A stretch of 16,043 nucleotides of DNA, from positions 1 to 16,043 of the forward strand of contig DASYKO010000317.1 in the NCBI GenBank assembly GCA_035995285.1, given 5' to 3'. The notes below the pieces were generated by a model. It was given only the letters and a program-made list of their open reading frames with translations. It made no database searches and was not told the DNA's origin. How positions within the stretch are numbered: the stretch's first letter is position 1; each line of letters begins with the position of its first letter. Position numbers and translations under genes: made by a program. Shown here piece after piece: positions 1 to 8,433 of this stretch. This DNA is from UBA7672 sp035995285 (lineage in GTDB: Bacteria > Pseudomonadota > Alphaproteobacteria > Caulobacterales > Hyphomonadaceae).

Positions 1-1854
1 GCGATCCGCCTCGATACGCTGTCCATTACGATGATGTTCGTGGTGACGGGCGTGTCCTCGCTCGTGCACATCTATTCGATCGGTTACATGGAAGACGATC
101 CGCACCGGGCGCGGTTCTTCGCCTACCTGTCGCTGTTCACCTTCGCGATGTTGATGCTGGTGACGGCGGACAACTTCATCCAGATGTTCTTCGGCTGGGA
201 AGGCGTGGGGCTCGCCTCTTATCTGCTGATCGGGTTCTGGTACAAGAAGCCGTCGGCGAACGATGCGGCCATCAAGGCCTTCGTGGTCAACCGCGTGGGC
301 GATTTCGGCTTTGCGCTCGGCATCATGGCGCTGGTGTTCGTGATCCAGGTTCCGGCTGCCTCGCTGGGCGCGGACGGCAAGCCGGTGGCTGCCTATCTAG
401 CCCAGGTCGGCGTCGAGCAGTTCTCGTCCATCGGCTTCGATACGGTGTTCCACATCATCGCCAACAACATCCCGGTCCAGCCGATCGGGCAGACGGTGGC
501 GACTCCTATCCAGCAGGTGACGTTCGACTTCCTCGGCCAGCATGTCTGGGCGCTGGAGATCATCGGCGTGCTCCTGTTCATCGGAGCGATGGGCAAGTCG
601 GCGCAGTTCTTCCTGCACACCTGGCTGCCGGATGCGATGGAAGGCCCGACGCCGGTTTCCGCGCTGATCCACGCCGCCACCATGGTGACGGCGGGTGTCT
701 TCCTCGTCTGCCGCTGCTCGTACCTCTACGAGCACACGGTCGTTGCGGCGAACATCATCACGGTGATCGGCGCGACCACGGCCTTCTTCGCGGCGACGGT
801 CGGCCTTGCGCAGAACGACATCAAGCGGGTGGTTGCGTATTCGACCTGTTCACAGCTCGGCTACATGTTCTTTGCGGCTGGCGTCGGCGCCTATCAGGCC
901 GCGATGTTCCACCTCTTCACGCACGCCTTCTTCAAGGCGCTGCTGTTCCTCTCCGCCGGCGCGGTCATCCACGGGATGCACCATGAGCAGGACATGCGGA
1001 ACATGGGCGGCCTGCGGAAGAAGATGCCGCTGACCTGGGCGATGATGCTGATCGGGACGCTGGCGCTGACGGGCGTGGGCATTCCAGGCATCGAGGGACT
1101 GAACTTCGGCTTTGCCGGGTTCTATTCCAAAGACGCGATCATCGAGAGCTCGTTTGCCTCGCATGATCCGTACGCCCAGTTCGCGTTCTGGCTCTCCATC
1201 ATCGCGGCGTTCCTGACCTCGTTCTATTCCTGGCGCCTGATGTTCATGACGTTCGAGGGCAAGACGCGGGCGGATCATCACACCTACGACCATGCGCATG
1301 ATGCGCCGGCCTCGATGTCGATCCCGCTGATCCTGCTGGCGCTCGGGGCGGTGTTTGCGGGCGGCGTGTTCTACAACGCGTTCGTTGACGCCGGTCAGCA
1401 TGATTTCTGGGGAACGGCGATCTTCACGGGCGCCGAAAACCATGTGCTGCACGAACGGCATGAGGTTCCGCTGTGGGTGAAGCTGGCGCCGGCCTTCGCA
1501 TGGATCGGCGGGCTGTTCTTCGCCGTGATCTTCTATCTGCTGGCGCCGTCGGTGCCGCGGAAGATGGCGCGCAATGGCGGGCCGATGCACTCGTTCCTGT
1601 CGCACAAATGGTATTTCGACGAGATCTACAAATTCGTCTTCGTCAAAGGCACGGCTCTGCTGGGCGACGTCCTGTGGAAGACGGACAAGAAGGTCATTGA
1701 CGGCATCGGCCCTGATGGCGTGACCGGCGTTGCGAAGGCGAGTGCAGGCGGGCTGTCGCGGCTGCATACCGGCTATCTCTTCCACTACGCGCTCGTGGTG
1801 TTGCTTGCGGCTGTCGTCTTCTCGGCGATCGTTCTTTTCGGGCAGGGGCGCTAG
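1..1854 (+). CDS. nuoL: NADH-quinone oxidoreductase subunit L (NuoL), 5' end cut off by the window
   Basis: This is the distal antiporter-like proton-pumping subunit of respiratory complex I in the inner membrane. The frame is open from base 1, and the residues before the first in-window ATG (base 31) match the NuoL family (RLDTLS...VHIYSIGYM), so base 31 is not the real start. Window codons 1-617 remain; compared with NuoL proteins of about 610-690 residues, roughly 70-80 N-terminal residues are missing. The pump residues are visible: the Glu of GWEGVG (window codon 67), the Lys of GKSAQF (codon 199) followed by HTWLPDAMEGPTP, and the KRVVAYSTCSQLGYM segment. The C-terminal part from about codon 535 (HKWYFDEIYK) holds the end of the lateral amphipathic helix and a final membrane segment near codons 595-615. 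Its TAG directly abuts the nuoM ATG. Identification is secure. Confidence 0.97.
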   Translation, partial: AIRLDTLSITMMFVVTGVSSLVHIYSIGYMEDDPHRARFFAYLSLFTFAMLMLVTADNFIQMFFGWEGVGLASYLLIGFWYKKPSANDAAIKAFVVNRVGDFGFALGIMALVFVIQVPAASLGADGKPVAAYLAQVGVEQFSSIGFDTVFHIIANNIPVQPIGQTVATPIQQVTFDFLGQHVWALEIIGVLLFIGAMGKSAQFFLHTWLPDAMEGPTPVSALIHAATMVTAGVFLVCRCSYLYEHTVVAANIITVIGATTAFFAATVGLAQNDIKRVVAYSTCSQLGYMFFAAGVGAYQAAMFHLFTHAFFKALLFLSAGAVIHGMHHEQDMRNMGGLRKKMPLTWAMMLIGTLALTGVGIPGIEGLNFGFAGFYSKDAIIESSFASHDPYAQFAFWLSIIAAFLTSFYSWRLMFMTFEGKTRADHHTYDHAHDAPASMSIPLILLALGAVFAGGVFYNAFVDAGQHDFWGTAIFTGAENHVLHERHEVPLWVKLAPAFAWIGGLFFAVIFYLLAPSVPRKMARNGGPMHSFLSHKWYFDEIYKFVFVKGTALLGDVLWKTDKKVIDGIGPDGVTGVAKASAGGLSRLHTGYLFHYALVVLLAAVVFSAIVLFGQGR

Positions 1855-3330
1855 ATGACGGGCCTGCCTCTTCTCTCGATCACGATCTTCCTGCCGCTGG
1901 TTGGCGCGCTGCTGATCCTGGCTGTGCGCGTCCTGGCCGGCTCGAACGCGGCGTCCAGCATTTCCAAGCCGATTTCGCTGCTGACGACGATCGTTACGCT
2001 CGTTGTGTCGATCATCGCATTGACGCAGTTCGACATGGCGAAGGCCGGCTTCCAGCTGGTCGAAAACGTGCCGTGGTTCGGCGGCTCGTCCTACAAGCTC
2101 GGCGTCGACGGCATGGCGATCTCGCTGATCATCCTGACGACCGCGCTGATGCCGCTTTGCGTCATGCAGTCCATGCGCTCGATCGAAGACCGGCTGGGCG
2201 ATTACATGATCGCCTTCCTGATCCTCGAATGCCTGATGATCGGCGTGTTCTGCTCGCTCGATCTGGTGCTGTTCTACGTGTTCTTCGAAGGCGGCCTGAT
2301 CCCGATGTTCCTCATCATCGGCATCTGGGGCGGCAAGAACAGGCTGTACGCCTCGTTCAAGTTCTTCCTCTACACGCTGCTCGGATCGCTGCTGCTGCTG
2401 ATCGCGCTGATCTACATGTACTCGGTGTCCGGCACGACCGACATCGAGGCGCTGCAGAAGTTCCCGTTCAGCCGCGAGGTGCAGACTTGGCTTTGGCTGG
2501 CGTTCTTCGCGTCGTTCTCGGTGAAGCTGCCGATGTGGCCTGTGCATACTTGGCTGCCGGATGCGCACGTCGAGGCGCCGACCGCCGGCTCGGTCGTGCT
2601 GGCGGCGGTGCTGCTGAAGATGGGCGGCTATGGCTTCCTGCGGTTCTCGCTGCCGATGTTCCCGGATGCGTCAGTGCTGTTCCAACCGCTGATGTTCGCG
2701 CTCTCGATCATTGCCATCATCTACGCCTCGCTGGTCGCCTTCCGGCAGACAGACATGAAGAAGCTGGTGGCGTACTCGTCGGTGGCCCACATGGGTTTCG
2801 TGACGCTGGGCATCTTCTCGTTCACCGAGACGGGCATCCAGGGCGCGATCTTCCAGATGATCAGCCACGGCATCATCTCCGGCGCGCTCTTCTTCTGCGT
2901 CGGCGTGATCTACGACCGGATGCACACGCGCGAGATTGCGTTCTATGGCGGCCTGGTTCACCGCATGCCGGTCTACGCGGCGCTGTTCATGCTGTTCTCG
3001 ATGGCCAACGTCGGCCTGCCGGGAACCAGCGGGTTCGTAGGCGAAATCCTCACCATGGTGGGCGGCTTCCAGGCTTCGACCTGGGCGGCGGCAGGCGCCG
3101 CGCTCGGGGTCATTCTCTCGGCGGTCTACATGCTCACGCTCTATCGCCGCACGGTGTTCGGCGAGATGACCAACGACAAGCTGATGGACATCAAGGACGT
3201 GACCGCATCGGAGGTCTTCATTCTGGGCCTGCTTGCCATCGCCGCTTTGGTGTTCGGCGTGGTGCCCTCGCTGGTGTTCGACCTTACAAAGGGATCGACC
3301 GATGCGATCCTAGACATGATCGGGAGGTAG
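1855..3330 (+). CDS. nuoM: NADH-quinone oxidoreductase subunit M (NuoM)
   Basis: This is the middle antiporter-like proton-pumping membrane subunit of complex I. It has 491 residues, normal for the family (about 490-510), and is hydrophobic with some 14 membrane segments. Key features are the Glu of FFEGGLIPMF (E145), the Lys of SVKLPMWPVHTWLPDAHVEAP (K224) and the Lys of LLKMGGYGF (K255), which correspond to the conserved charged residues of the proton channel, plus AYSSVAHMGF in the second half. The ATG follows the nuoL stop with no gap. An AGGGG about 6 nt upstream, inside nuoL, can serve as Shine-Dalgarno, so translation is probably coupled. The order L-M-N is the standard end of bacterial nuo operons. 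No truncation or frameshift is seen. Confidence 0.98.
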   Translation: MTGLPLLSITIFLPLVGALLILAVRVLAGSNAASSISKPISLLTTIVTLVVSIIALTQFDMAKAGFQLVENVPWFGGSSYKLGVDGMAISLIILTTALMPLCVMQSMRSIEDRLGDYMIAFLILECLMIGVFCSLDLVLFYVFFEGGLIPMFLIIGIWGGKNRLYASFKFFLYTLLGSLLLLIALIYMYSVSGTTDIEALQKFPFSREVQTWLWLAFFASFSVKLPMWPVHTWLPDAHVEAPTAGSVVLAAVLLKMGGYGFLRFSLPMFPDASVLFQPLMFALSIIAIIYASLVAFRQTDMKKLVAYSSVAHMGFVTLGIFSFTETGIQGAIFQMISHGIISGALFFCVGVIYDRMHTREIAFYGGLVHRMPVYAALFMLFSMANVGLPGTSGFVGEILTMVGGFQASTWAAAGAALGVILSAVYMLTLYRRTVFGEMTNDKLMDIKDVTASEVFILGLLAIAALVFGVVPSLVFDLTKGSTDAILDMIGR

Positions 3331-3334
3331 GAAC

Positions 3335-4756
3335 ATGACCCTGCTTGCTGATCTCCAGATTGCCGGGCCAGACGCACTGCTCGCCGGCTTTGGCCTTGCG
3401 GCCCTGCTGCTTGGCGCCATAGGCGGGGACCGTATCGCCGGCCTGATCCGGCTGCTCTCCGTCATCGCGCTTGGCGCAGCTGCGACGCTGACGGTGATCC
3501 AGTTCCCGATGGGAGACGCCGAGGCGTTCGGCGGGCTCTATCGCATCACGCCGTTCGTGCTCTTCGCCAAGGCCTTCACCTATGGGCTGGGCGCGGTGGC
3601 GCTGCTCATGTCCGGCGGGTTCCTCAAGTCGTCGAAGATGGAGCGGTACGAGTATTCGCTGCTGACCATCTTCGCTTCGATGGGCGCGGGCGTGATGCTG
3701 TCGGCCAACGACCTGATGACGCTGTATGTCGGCATCGAGACGCTGAGCCTGTCGTCCTACGTTCTGGCGGCCTTCAAGCGCGACAATCTGCAGTCGGCAG
3801 AGGCGGGCCTCAAATACTTCGTGCTCGGCGCGCTGGCTTCCGGCCTGCTGCTCTATGGCTCGTCGCTGGTCTATGGCTTCTCGGGCTCGACCAACTACCA
3901 GATGATCGCCGCAGCGGGTGACTCGGTGGGGCTGCAGTTCGGCCTCGTGCTCATCATCTGCGGCTTGGCGTTCAAGGCTTCTGCAGCGCCTTTCCACATC
4001 TGGACGCCCGACGTTTACGAAGGCGCCCCGTCCTCTGTGGTGGCATTCTTCGCGTCGGCGCCGAAGATCGCGGCGGTGGCGCTGCTGGCGCATGTGATGT
4101 TCACGACGTTCGGACCGCATGAGCATTCGTGGCGTCTGGTCATCGCGATCATTGCGGCGATGTCGATGCTGATCGGATCGTTCGGCGCGCTGGTGCAGAA
4201 CAGCGTGAAGCGGATTCTAGCCTACTCTTCGATCTCCAACGTCGGCTTTGCGCTGATCGGCATTGTCGCGGGGGCGGAGCTGGGGGCGGCGGCGGTGCTG
4301 GTCTACATGTCGCTCTATGTGATCGCGACGCTCGGGATCTTCGGCGGCGTGCTGTCGCTGCGCCGGGGCGGCAAGTCGGTGGATCAGGTCTCGGACCTCA
4401 ACGGCCTCGGCAAGCTGAAGCCGGGCGTGACGCTGGGGTTGATCATCCTGATCTTCTCGGTGGCGGGCATTCCTCCGGCGGCCGGGTTCTGGGGCAAGTT
4501 CGAGGTGTTCGAGGCCGGCCTGCGGTCTGACATGCTGTGGCTGGTGCTTGTGGGTGCTCTCTCCAGCGTCATCTCGCTCGGCTACTATCTGCGCCTCGTC
4601 TGGGCGATGATGATGAAGCCGCCTGGCGAGCCGCTGGACAAGACGGACTTCACCGTCGCGGCCACCGTGCTGGCGACGGCGGTGATCATCTTCCCGGTGC
4701 TGACGATCACGATCCAGGTTCTGTTGAGCGCGGCTGCGCAAGCCTCGGCAGGCTGA
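3335..4756 (+). CDS. nuoN: NADH-quinone oxidoreductase subunit N (NuoN)
   Basis: This is the third antiporter-like proton-pumping subunit of complex I, placed next to the NuoA/J/K/H part of the membrane arm. It has 473 residues, close to the usual 470-490. Channel residues are visible: E135 in LYVGIETLSLSSYVL, K214 in LAFKASAAPFHIWTPDVYEG, and K244 in SAPKIAA. KRILAYSSISNVGF lies near residues 292-305. The start is well supported: GGGAGG (3322-3327) inside the end of nuoM lies 7 nt before the ATG, and only 4 nt separate the two genes. NuoN ends the nuo genes here; the following genes continue in the same direction with a 1-nt gap. Confidence 0.98.
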   Translation: MTLLADLQIAGPDALLAGFGLAALLLGAIGGDRIAGLIRLLSVIALGAAATLTVIQFPMGDAEAFGGLYRITPFVLFAKAFTYGLGAVALLMSGGFLKSSKMERYEYSLLTIFASMGAGVMLSANDLMTLYVGIETLSLSSYVLAAFKRDNLQSAEAGLKYFVLGALASGLLLYGSSLVYGFSGSTNYQMIAAAGDSVGLQFGLVLIICGLAFKASAAPFHIWTPDVYEGAPSSVVAFFASAPKIAAVALLAHVMFTTFGPHEHSWRLVIAIIAAMSMLIGSFGALVQNSVKRILAYSSISNVGFALIGIVAGAELGAAAVLVYMSLYVIATLGIFGGVLSLRRGGKSVDQVSDLNGLGKLKPGVTLGLIILIFSVAGIPPAAGFWGKFEVFEAGLRSDMLWLVLVGALSSVISLGYYLRLVWAMMMKPPGEPLDKTDFTVAATVLATAVIIFPVLTITIQVLLSAAAQASAG

Positions 4757-4757
4757 G

Positions 4758-5501
4758 GTGGATCTGGGCGCGTCCTGGCCGATTGTCCGGTTCGACGAGA
4801 TCGACTCGACCAACGAAGAGGGGCGCCGGCGTTCGGCTGCCGGCGATCTCGGGCCCTGCTGGCTCACGGCGCGCACGCAAACGGCCGGACGGGGCAGGCT
4901 GGGGCGCGACTGGGACTCGCCGACGGGCAATCTCTTCGCCACGGCGTTGTTCGAGTTTCCAAAGCCACTCACCGAAGCTGCGCTGGTTTGCTTCTCAGCA
5001 GGTCTTGCGGTTCTTGATGCGGCTCAGGCTCTTGGCGTGGACGCCGAAGCGCTGCGTCTCAAATGGCCGAACGATGTTCTCGCAGGTGACGCCAAGCTTG
5101 CCGGCATACTGATCGAGACGGGGCAGGCGCAGGGGCGGCTATGGATGGCGGCCGGGTTCGGGATCAATGTGGCGACTGCGCCGCGCCGGCCGGACCGCCC
5201 AACCGCCTGCCTCAGTGAGATGCCAGGCGGGCAGGGCAAGACGGCAGGCGAAACGCTGGCGGCGCTGGACATTGCCTTTCGCGCCCGGCTTTCGAGCCTC
5301 TTGAGCGCCGGTTTCAGTGAAACGCGAGCAGATTGGCTGAAACACGCCGCCCACATGGGCCGCCGGGTTGAACTGAACCCGATTTCCGGACGTATCGAGG
5401 GCGTCATGGAAGGGCTGGCGGAGGACGGGGCGCTGATCCTGCGTCTCGCCGATGGTTCAACCACCCATGTTCGGGCGGGCGAAATCTCGCTATTGGGTTA
5501 G
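4758..5501 (+). CDS. birA: Biotin--[acetyl-CoA-carboxylase] ligase, single-function form without a DNA-binding domain
   Basis: Makes biotinyl-AMP from biotin and ATP and transfers biotin to the carrier lysine of biotin-dependent carboxylases in the cytoplasm. The 247 residues start with the catalytic domain: STNEE (17-21), the biotinyl-AMP loop GRGRLGRDW (44-52), KWPNDV (102-107) and KLAGILIE (113-120), then a small SH3-like C-terminal domain from about residue 200 to 247. The N-terminal helix-turn-helix of E. coli BirA (about 320 residues) is absent, so this enzyme should not itself repress biotin genes. The start is GTG, one base after the nuoN stop, with only a weak CAGG Shine-Dalgarno inside nuoN. 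No in-frame ATG precedes the catalytic motifs, so GTG is the best start. Translation probably depends on ribosomes finishing nuoN. Confidence 0.95.
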   Translation: MDLGASWPIVRFDEIDSTNEEGRRRSAAGDLGPCWLTARTQTAGRGRLGRDWDSPTGNLFATALFEFPKPLTEAALVCFSAGLAVLDAAQALGVDAEALRLKWPNDVLAGDAKLAGILIETGQAQGRLWMAAGFGINVATAPRRPDRPTACLSEMPGGQGKTAGETLAALDIAFRARLSSLLSAGFSETRADWLKHAAHMGRRVELNPISGRIEGVMEGLAEDGALILRLADGSTTHVRAGEISLLG

Positions 5502-5524
5502 CAACAGAGTTCAGGGACACCGCC

Positions 5525-6319
5525 ATGCTTCTGGCGATCGACACCGGCAACACCAACACCCTCTTCGCCGTCCACGACGGCAAGGAATGGCGGGCGCAGT
5601 GGCGCAGCGCCACGGACATGACCAAGACGGCGGACGACTATGCCGTGTGGCTCTCCCAGCTGATGGGGATGCAGGGGCTGAAGTTCGCCGACATCGACGA
5701 CTGCATCATCTCGACCGTCGTGCCGCAGTCGCTGTTCAACCAGCGCAACCTGGCGCGGCGCTATCTCAACGTTGAGCCCTTCGTGGTGGGCGAGAATGTC
5801 GAACTCGGCATTCCGGTCCGCCTGCCCAAGCCCAGCGAGGTAGGGGCTGACCGCCTCGTCAACGCCATTGGAGCTCATGCGCTCCATAAAGGGCCGCTGA
5901 TCGTGATCGATAGCGGTACGGCGACCACCTTTGATATCATTGGCGAAGATGCGGGCTTTGAGGGCGGTATTATCGCCCCCGGGATCAACCTCTCCATGAA
6001 AGCGTTGCATGACGCAGCAGCCAAGCTGCCCCGCGTGGCGATCCAGAAGCCGCCGCAGGGCCAGGTGATCGGCAAGGATACGGTAAGCGCGATGCAATCC
6101 GGCGTGTTCTGGGGATATGTCGACCTGATTGATGGGCTGGTCGAACGCATCAAGGCCGAGTACGGCAAGCCCATGACAGTAATCGCAACCGGCGGCGTCG
6201 TTTCCCTGTTCCAGGGATCGGCGCGCACAATCGACCACTATGATGGGGACATCACCATTCGCGGGCTCTTGCTGCTCTATGAGCGCAATCTCGCGAAGGC
6301 CAAAGCCGAGCTGAAATGA
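5525..6319 (+). CDS. coaX: Type III pantothenate kinase (CoaX)
   Basis: Phosphorylates pantothenate with ATP, the first step of coenzyme A synthesis, in the cytoplasm. It has 264 residues, typical for the family (about 250-270), with the ASKHA-type fold. Motifs in order: the phosphate-binding DTGNTNT (6-12), GADRLVNAIGAH (107-118) with D109 as the expected catalytic base, DSGTATTFD (129-137), EGGIIAPG (146-153) and ATGG (221-224). The N-terminus beginning directly with MLLAIDTGNT confirms the start. A gap of 23 nt separates it from birA, with AGGGA as a modest Shine-Dalgarno. Its last codons overlap the rnj start by 4 nt (ATGA). Type III kinases, unlike CoaA, are known to resist feedback inhibition by CoA; this is family knowledge, not something visible here. 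Confidence 0.97.
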   Translation: MLLAIDTGNTNTLFAVHDGKEWRAQWRSATDMTKTADDYAVWLSQLMGMQGLKFADIDDCIISTVVPQSLFNQRNLARRYLNVEPFVVGENVELGIPVRLPKPSEVGADRLVNAIGAHALHKGPLIVIDSGTATTFDIIGEDAGFEGGIIAPGINLSMKALHDAAAKLPRVAIQKPPQGQVIGKDTVSAMQSGVFWGYVDLIDGLVERIKAEYGKPMTVIATGGVVSLFQGSARTIDHYDGDITIRGLLLLYERNLAKAKAELK

Positions 6320-7977
6320 GCAAGGCTGAACTCATCTTCGCGCCGCTCGGCGGCTGCCGCGAAATCGGGATGAACCTGAACGCCTATGGCTATGGCCCGC
6401 CGGAGGATCGGCGCTGGATCATCGTCGATGTGGGTGTGACCTTTGGCGATGACTCGACGCCAGGCGTGGACCTGATCATGCCCGACCCGGTCTGGCTTGA
6501 GGGCTTTGCCGGCGACATCGAGGCGATCGTTCTTACCCACGCGCATGAAGATCATATCGGCGCTATTGGCTGGCTCTGGCCGAAGCTTCGCGCGCCGATC
6601 TATGCGACGCCTTTCACCGCCTACCTCGTCAACGAGAAGCTGAAGGAGCGCGGCCTTGATAGCGAGGCGAAGCTGCACATCATGCAGCTTGGCGAAACGC
6701 GCCAGTTCGGGCCGTTCGAGGTCGAGCTGGTGACGCTCACTCACTCGATCCCCGAGCCCAATGGGCTCGCCATCCGGACCCCGCTCGGCCTCATCCTCCA
6801 CACCGGTGACTGGAAGATCGATCCCGATCCGCTGATCGACGAGGATTTCGACCAGGCCAAGATCGAGCAGCTGGGCCGTGAGGGCATCCTCGCCATGGTC
6901 TGCGACTCGACCAACGTGTTCGAGGAAGGCGAGGCGGGCTCCGAAGGCAGCGCGCGCAAGGCGCTGATCGAGGCGGTTGCGGACCAGACGGGAAAGGTCG
7001 CGATTACGGCCTTCGCCTCCAACGTCGCGCGCGTGCAGTCTGCCTGTCAGGCGGCAAAGGCGAATGACCGTTCGGTCTGTCTCGTCGGCCGCTCGATGAT
7101 CCGCATCGTCGCCGCGGCCCAGTCGGTGGGTCTGCTCAAGGAATTCAGCTTCCTCGAACCGGAAGACGCCGCCGACCTGCCGGACCGGCACGTGCTCTAC
7201 CTGTGCACCGGCAGCCAGGGCGAACCCAATGCCGCGCTGGCGCGTATCGCGCGGGGCGACCATCCCAGCGTGAAGATGGGCAAGGGCGACAGCGTGATCT
7301 TTTCCTCTCGCGTCATTCCCGGCAATGAGCGTTCGATCAGTGAGATCCAGAACACGCTGGCTGAGCGCGGCATTAGGCTGGTCACATCGCGCCAGTTCGA
7401 CATACACGTATCCGGCCACCCGCATCGCGACGAGCTTCGCCGCATGTATGCGTGGGCCAAGCCCAAGATCGCCGTGCCGGTCCACGGCGAGCGTCGGCAC
7501 ATCATGGAGCACGCGCGCTTTGCCAAGTCGCTGCAGGTGCCGGAGGCGATCACGCCGGACAATGGTGATGTTATCCGGCTCGCGCCGGGGCCGGTTGAGT
7601 TGATCGATCAGGTTCCGGCTGGGCGGCTTCATGTCGATGGTCAGGTGCTGACGTCCGACAAGGCCGGCGGGATGTGGGAACGGCGGAAGATGGCCTACAA
7701 CGGCCACCTCGCCGTGAGCCTCGTCATCTCCAAGGGGCGTGTCGAGGATGGACCAATCATCGTTGCGCGCGGGTTCTCGGAGCCGGATGGTCGCCCTGCG
7801 GATGAATCCATGGAGCCGATCGACGAGGCGGCCGAGGCTGCAATCGACGCGCTCAAGAAGGCCGACTTCAACGACGATGAAAAGATCGAGCGTGTGCTGA
7901 CCAAGGCGGTTCGTCGGGCGGCTGAAGTCAATTTCGGCAAGCGGCCGCTTGTGGATATTACAATTCACAGGATCTGA
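6316..7977 (+). CDS. rnj: Ribonuclease J (metallo-beta-lactamase/beta-CASP RNase)
   Basis: RNase J is a zinc-dependent 5'-3' exonuclease and endonuclease that matures and degrades RNA, favouring 5'-monophosphate ends. The 553 residues match the family length. The beta-lactamase domain shows D38, HAHEDH (75-80), H143 in LTHSIPE and D165 in HTGDW. The beta-CASP motifs are D197 (CDSTN), H368 in HVSGHPH (364-370) and H390 in VPVHGE; TGSQGE lies at 298-303. A C-terminal domain follows from about residue 450. All catalytic residues are present, so it should be active. The ATG overlaps the coaX stop as ATGA, which implies translational coupling. RNase J is absent from E. coli but present in many alphaproteobacteria, often beside RNase E. 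Similar RNases (RNase Z, CPSF-like) fit less well because of length and motifs. Confidence 0.96.
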   Translation: MSKAELIFAPLGGCREIGMNLNAYGYGPPEDRRWIIVDVGVTFGDDSTPGVDLIMPDPVWLEGFAGDIEAIVLTHAHEDHIGAIGWLWPKLRAPIYATPFTAYLVNEKLKERGLDSEAKLHIMQLGETRQFGPFEVELVTLTHSIPEPNGLAIRTPLGLILHTGDWKIDPDPLIDEDFDQAKIEQLGREGILAMVCDSTNVFEEGEAGSEGSARKALIEAVADQTGKVAITAFASNVARVQSACQAAKANDRSVCLVGRSMIRIVAAAQSVGLLKEFSFLEPEDAADLPDRHVLYLCTGSQGEPNAALARIARGDHPSVKMGKGDSVIFSSRVIPGNERSISEIQNTLAERGIRLVTSRQFDIHVSGHPHRDELRRMYAWAKPKIAVPVHGERRHIMEHARFAKSLQVPEAITPDNGDVIRLAPGPVELIDQVPAGRLHVDGQVLTSDKAGGMWERRKMAYNGHLAVSLVISKGRVEDGPIIVARGFSEPDGRPADESMEPIDEAAEAAIDALKKADFNDDEKIERVLTKAVRRAAEVNFGKRPLVDITIHRI

Positions 7978-7989
7978 GACGGAGACCAC

Positions 7990-8424
7990 ATGTCAGTCGG
8001 TACTGGGACCATCGGGCGCATGAACCATATCGGCATCGCCGTGCCTTCGATCGAGAAGACTTTCGAGACCTATCGCAATCTCTACGGCGCGACGGAGTTC
8101 GTGCAGCCTTTCGACATGCCGGCCCAGGGCGTGCGCGTGGGCTTCATCAACCTGCCGAACACGCAGCTGGAGATCATCGAGCCGCTGGGCGAGAAGTCGC
8201 CTATCATCAACTTCCTCGAGAAGAACCCGAAGGGCGGGCAGCACCATGTCTGCTTCGAGGTGAAGGACATCCATGAGGCGAAGGCCGAGATGGAGAAGAA
8301 GGGCGCCAAGGTGCTCGGCGAACCTCGCATCGGCGCGCACGGAACGCCGGTGATCTTCATCCATCCCAAGGATTCGGACGGTGTGCTGATTGAGCTCATG
8401 GAAACGCCGAAGGGCGCCCACTAG
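7990..8424 (+). CDS. mce: Methylmalonyl-CoA epimerase (VOC/glyoxalase fold)
   Basis: Interconverts (S)- and (R)-methylmalonyl-CoA, linking propionyl-CoA carboxylase to methylmalonyl-CoA mutase and so feeding odd-chain and branched-chain carbon into succinyl-CoA. The 144 residues form two VOC repeats. Probable metal ligands are H13 (in MNHIGIAVPS), Q59 (NTQLEIIEPLGEKSPI), a histidine of GGQHHVCFEV (85-86) and E135 (VLIELME). The ELIEPLGE-like and FLEKNPKGG segments are typical of this epimerase rather than of glyoxalase I. GGAGA at 7981-7985 supports the ATG at 7990. A second in-frame ATG at 8020 would give a protein starting MNHIGIAV, which also resembles some family members, so the start is slightly uncertain. 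It lies 12 nt after rnj. Confidence 0.94.
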   Translation: MSVGTGTIGRMNHIGIAVPSIEKTFETYRNLYGATEFVQPFDMPAQGVRVGFINLPNTQLEIIEPLGEKSPIINFLEKNPKGGQHHVCFEVKDIHEAKAEMEKKGAKVLGEPRIGAHGTPVIFIHPKDSDGVLIELMETPKGAH

Positions 8425-8433
8425 GGTTCCGGC

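Noticed and set aside
850..2568. 572-codon open frame on the - strand across nuoL and nuoM
   Set aside because: Its product is dominated by Arg, His, Gln, Asp and Glu with no recognisable domain. It is the usual mirror of GC-rich membrane-protein codons, and two certain genes occupy the + strand.
2073..3338. 421-codon + strand frame inside nuoM
   Set aside because: Out-of-frame shadow rich in Arg and Ala; nuoM in the other frame carries all conserved residues.
3284..4126. 280-codon open frame on the - strand opposite nuoN
   Set aside because: Charged antisense translation without similarity that I recognise; explained by codon bias of nuoN.
6277..7989. 570-codon open frame on the - strand opposite rnj
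   Set aside because: It covers RNase J almost exactly, has antisense-type composition and no family signature, while RNase J on the + strand has all its catalytic motifs.
7990..8424. Reading mce as glyoxalase I or a general VOC-family resistance protein
   Set aside because: The EPLGE...FLEKNPKGG...HHVCFEV series and length match methylmalonyl-CoA epimerase better.
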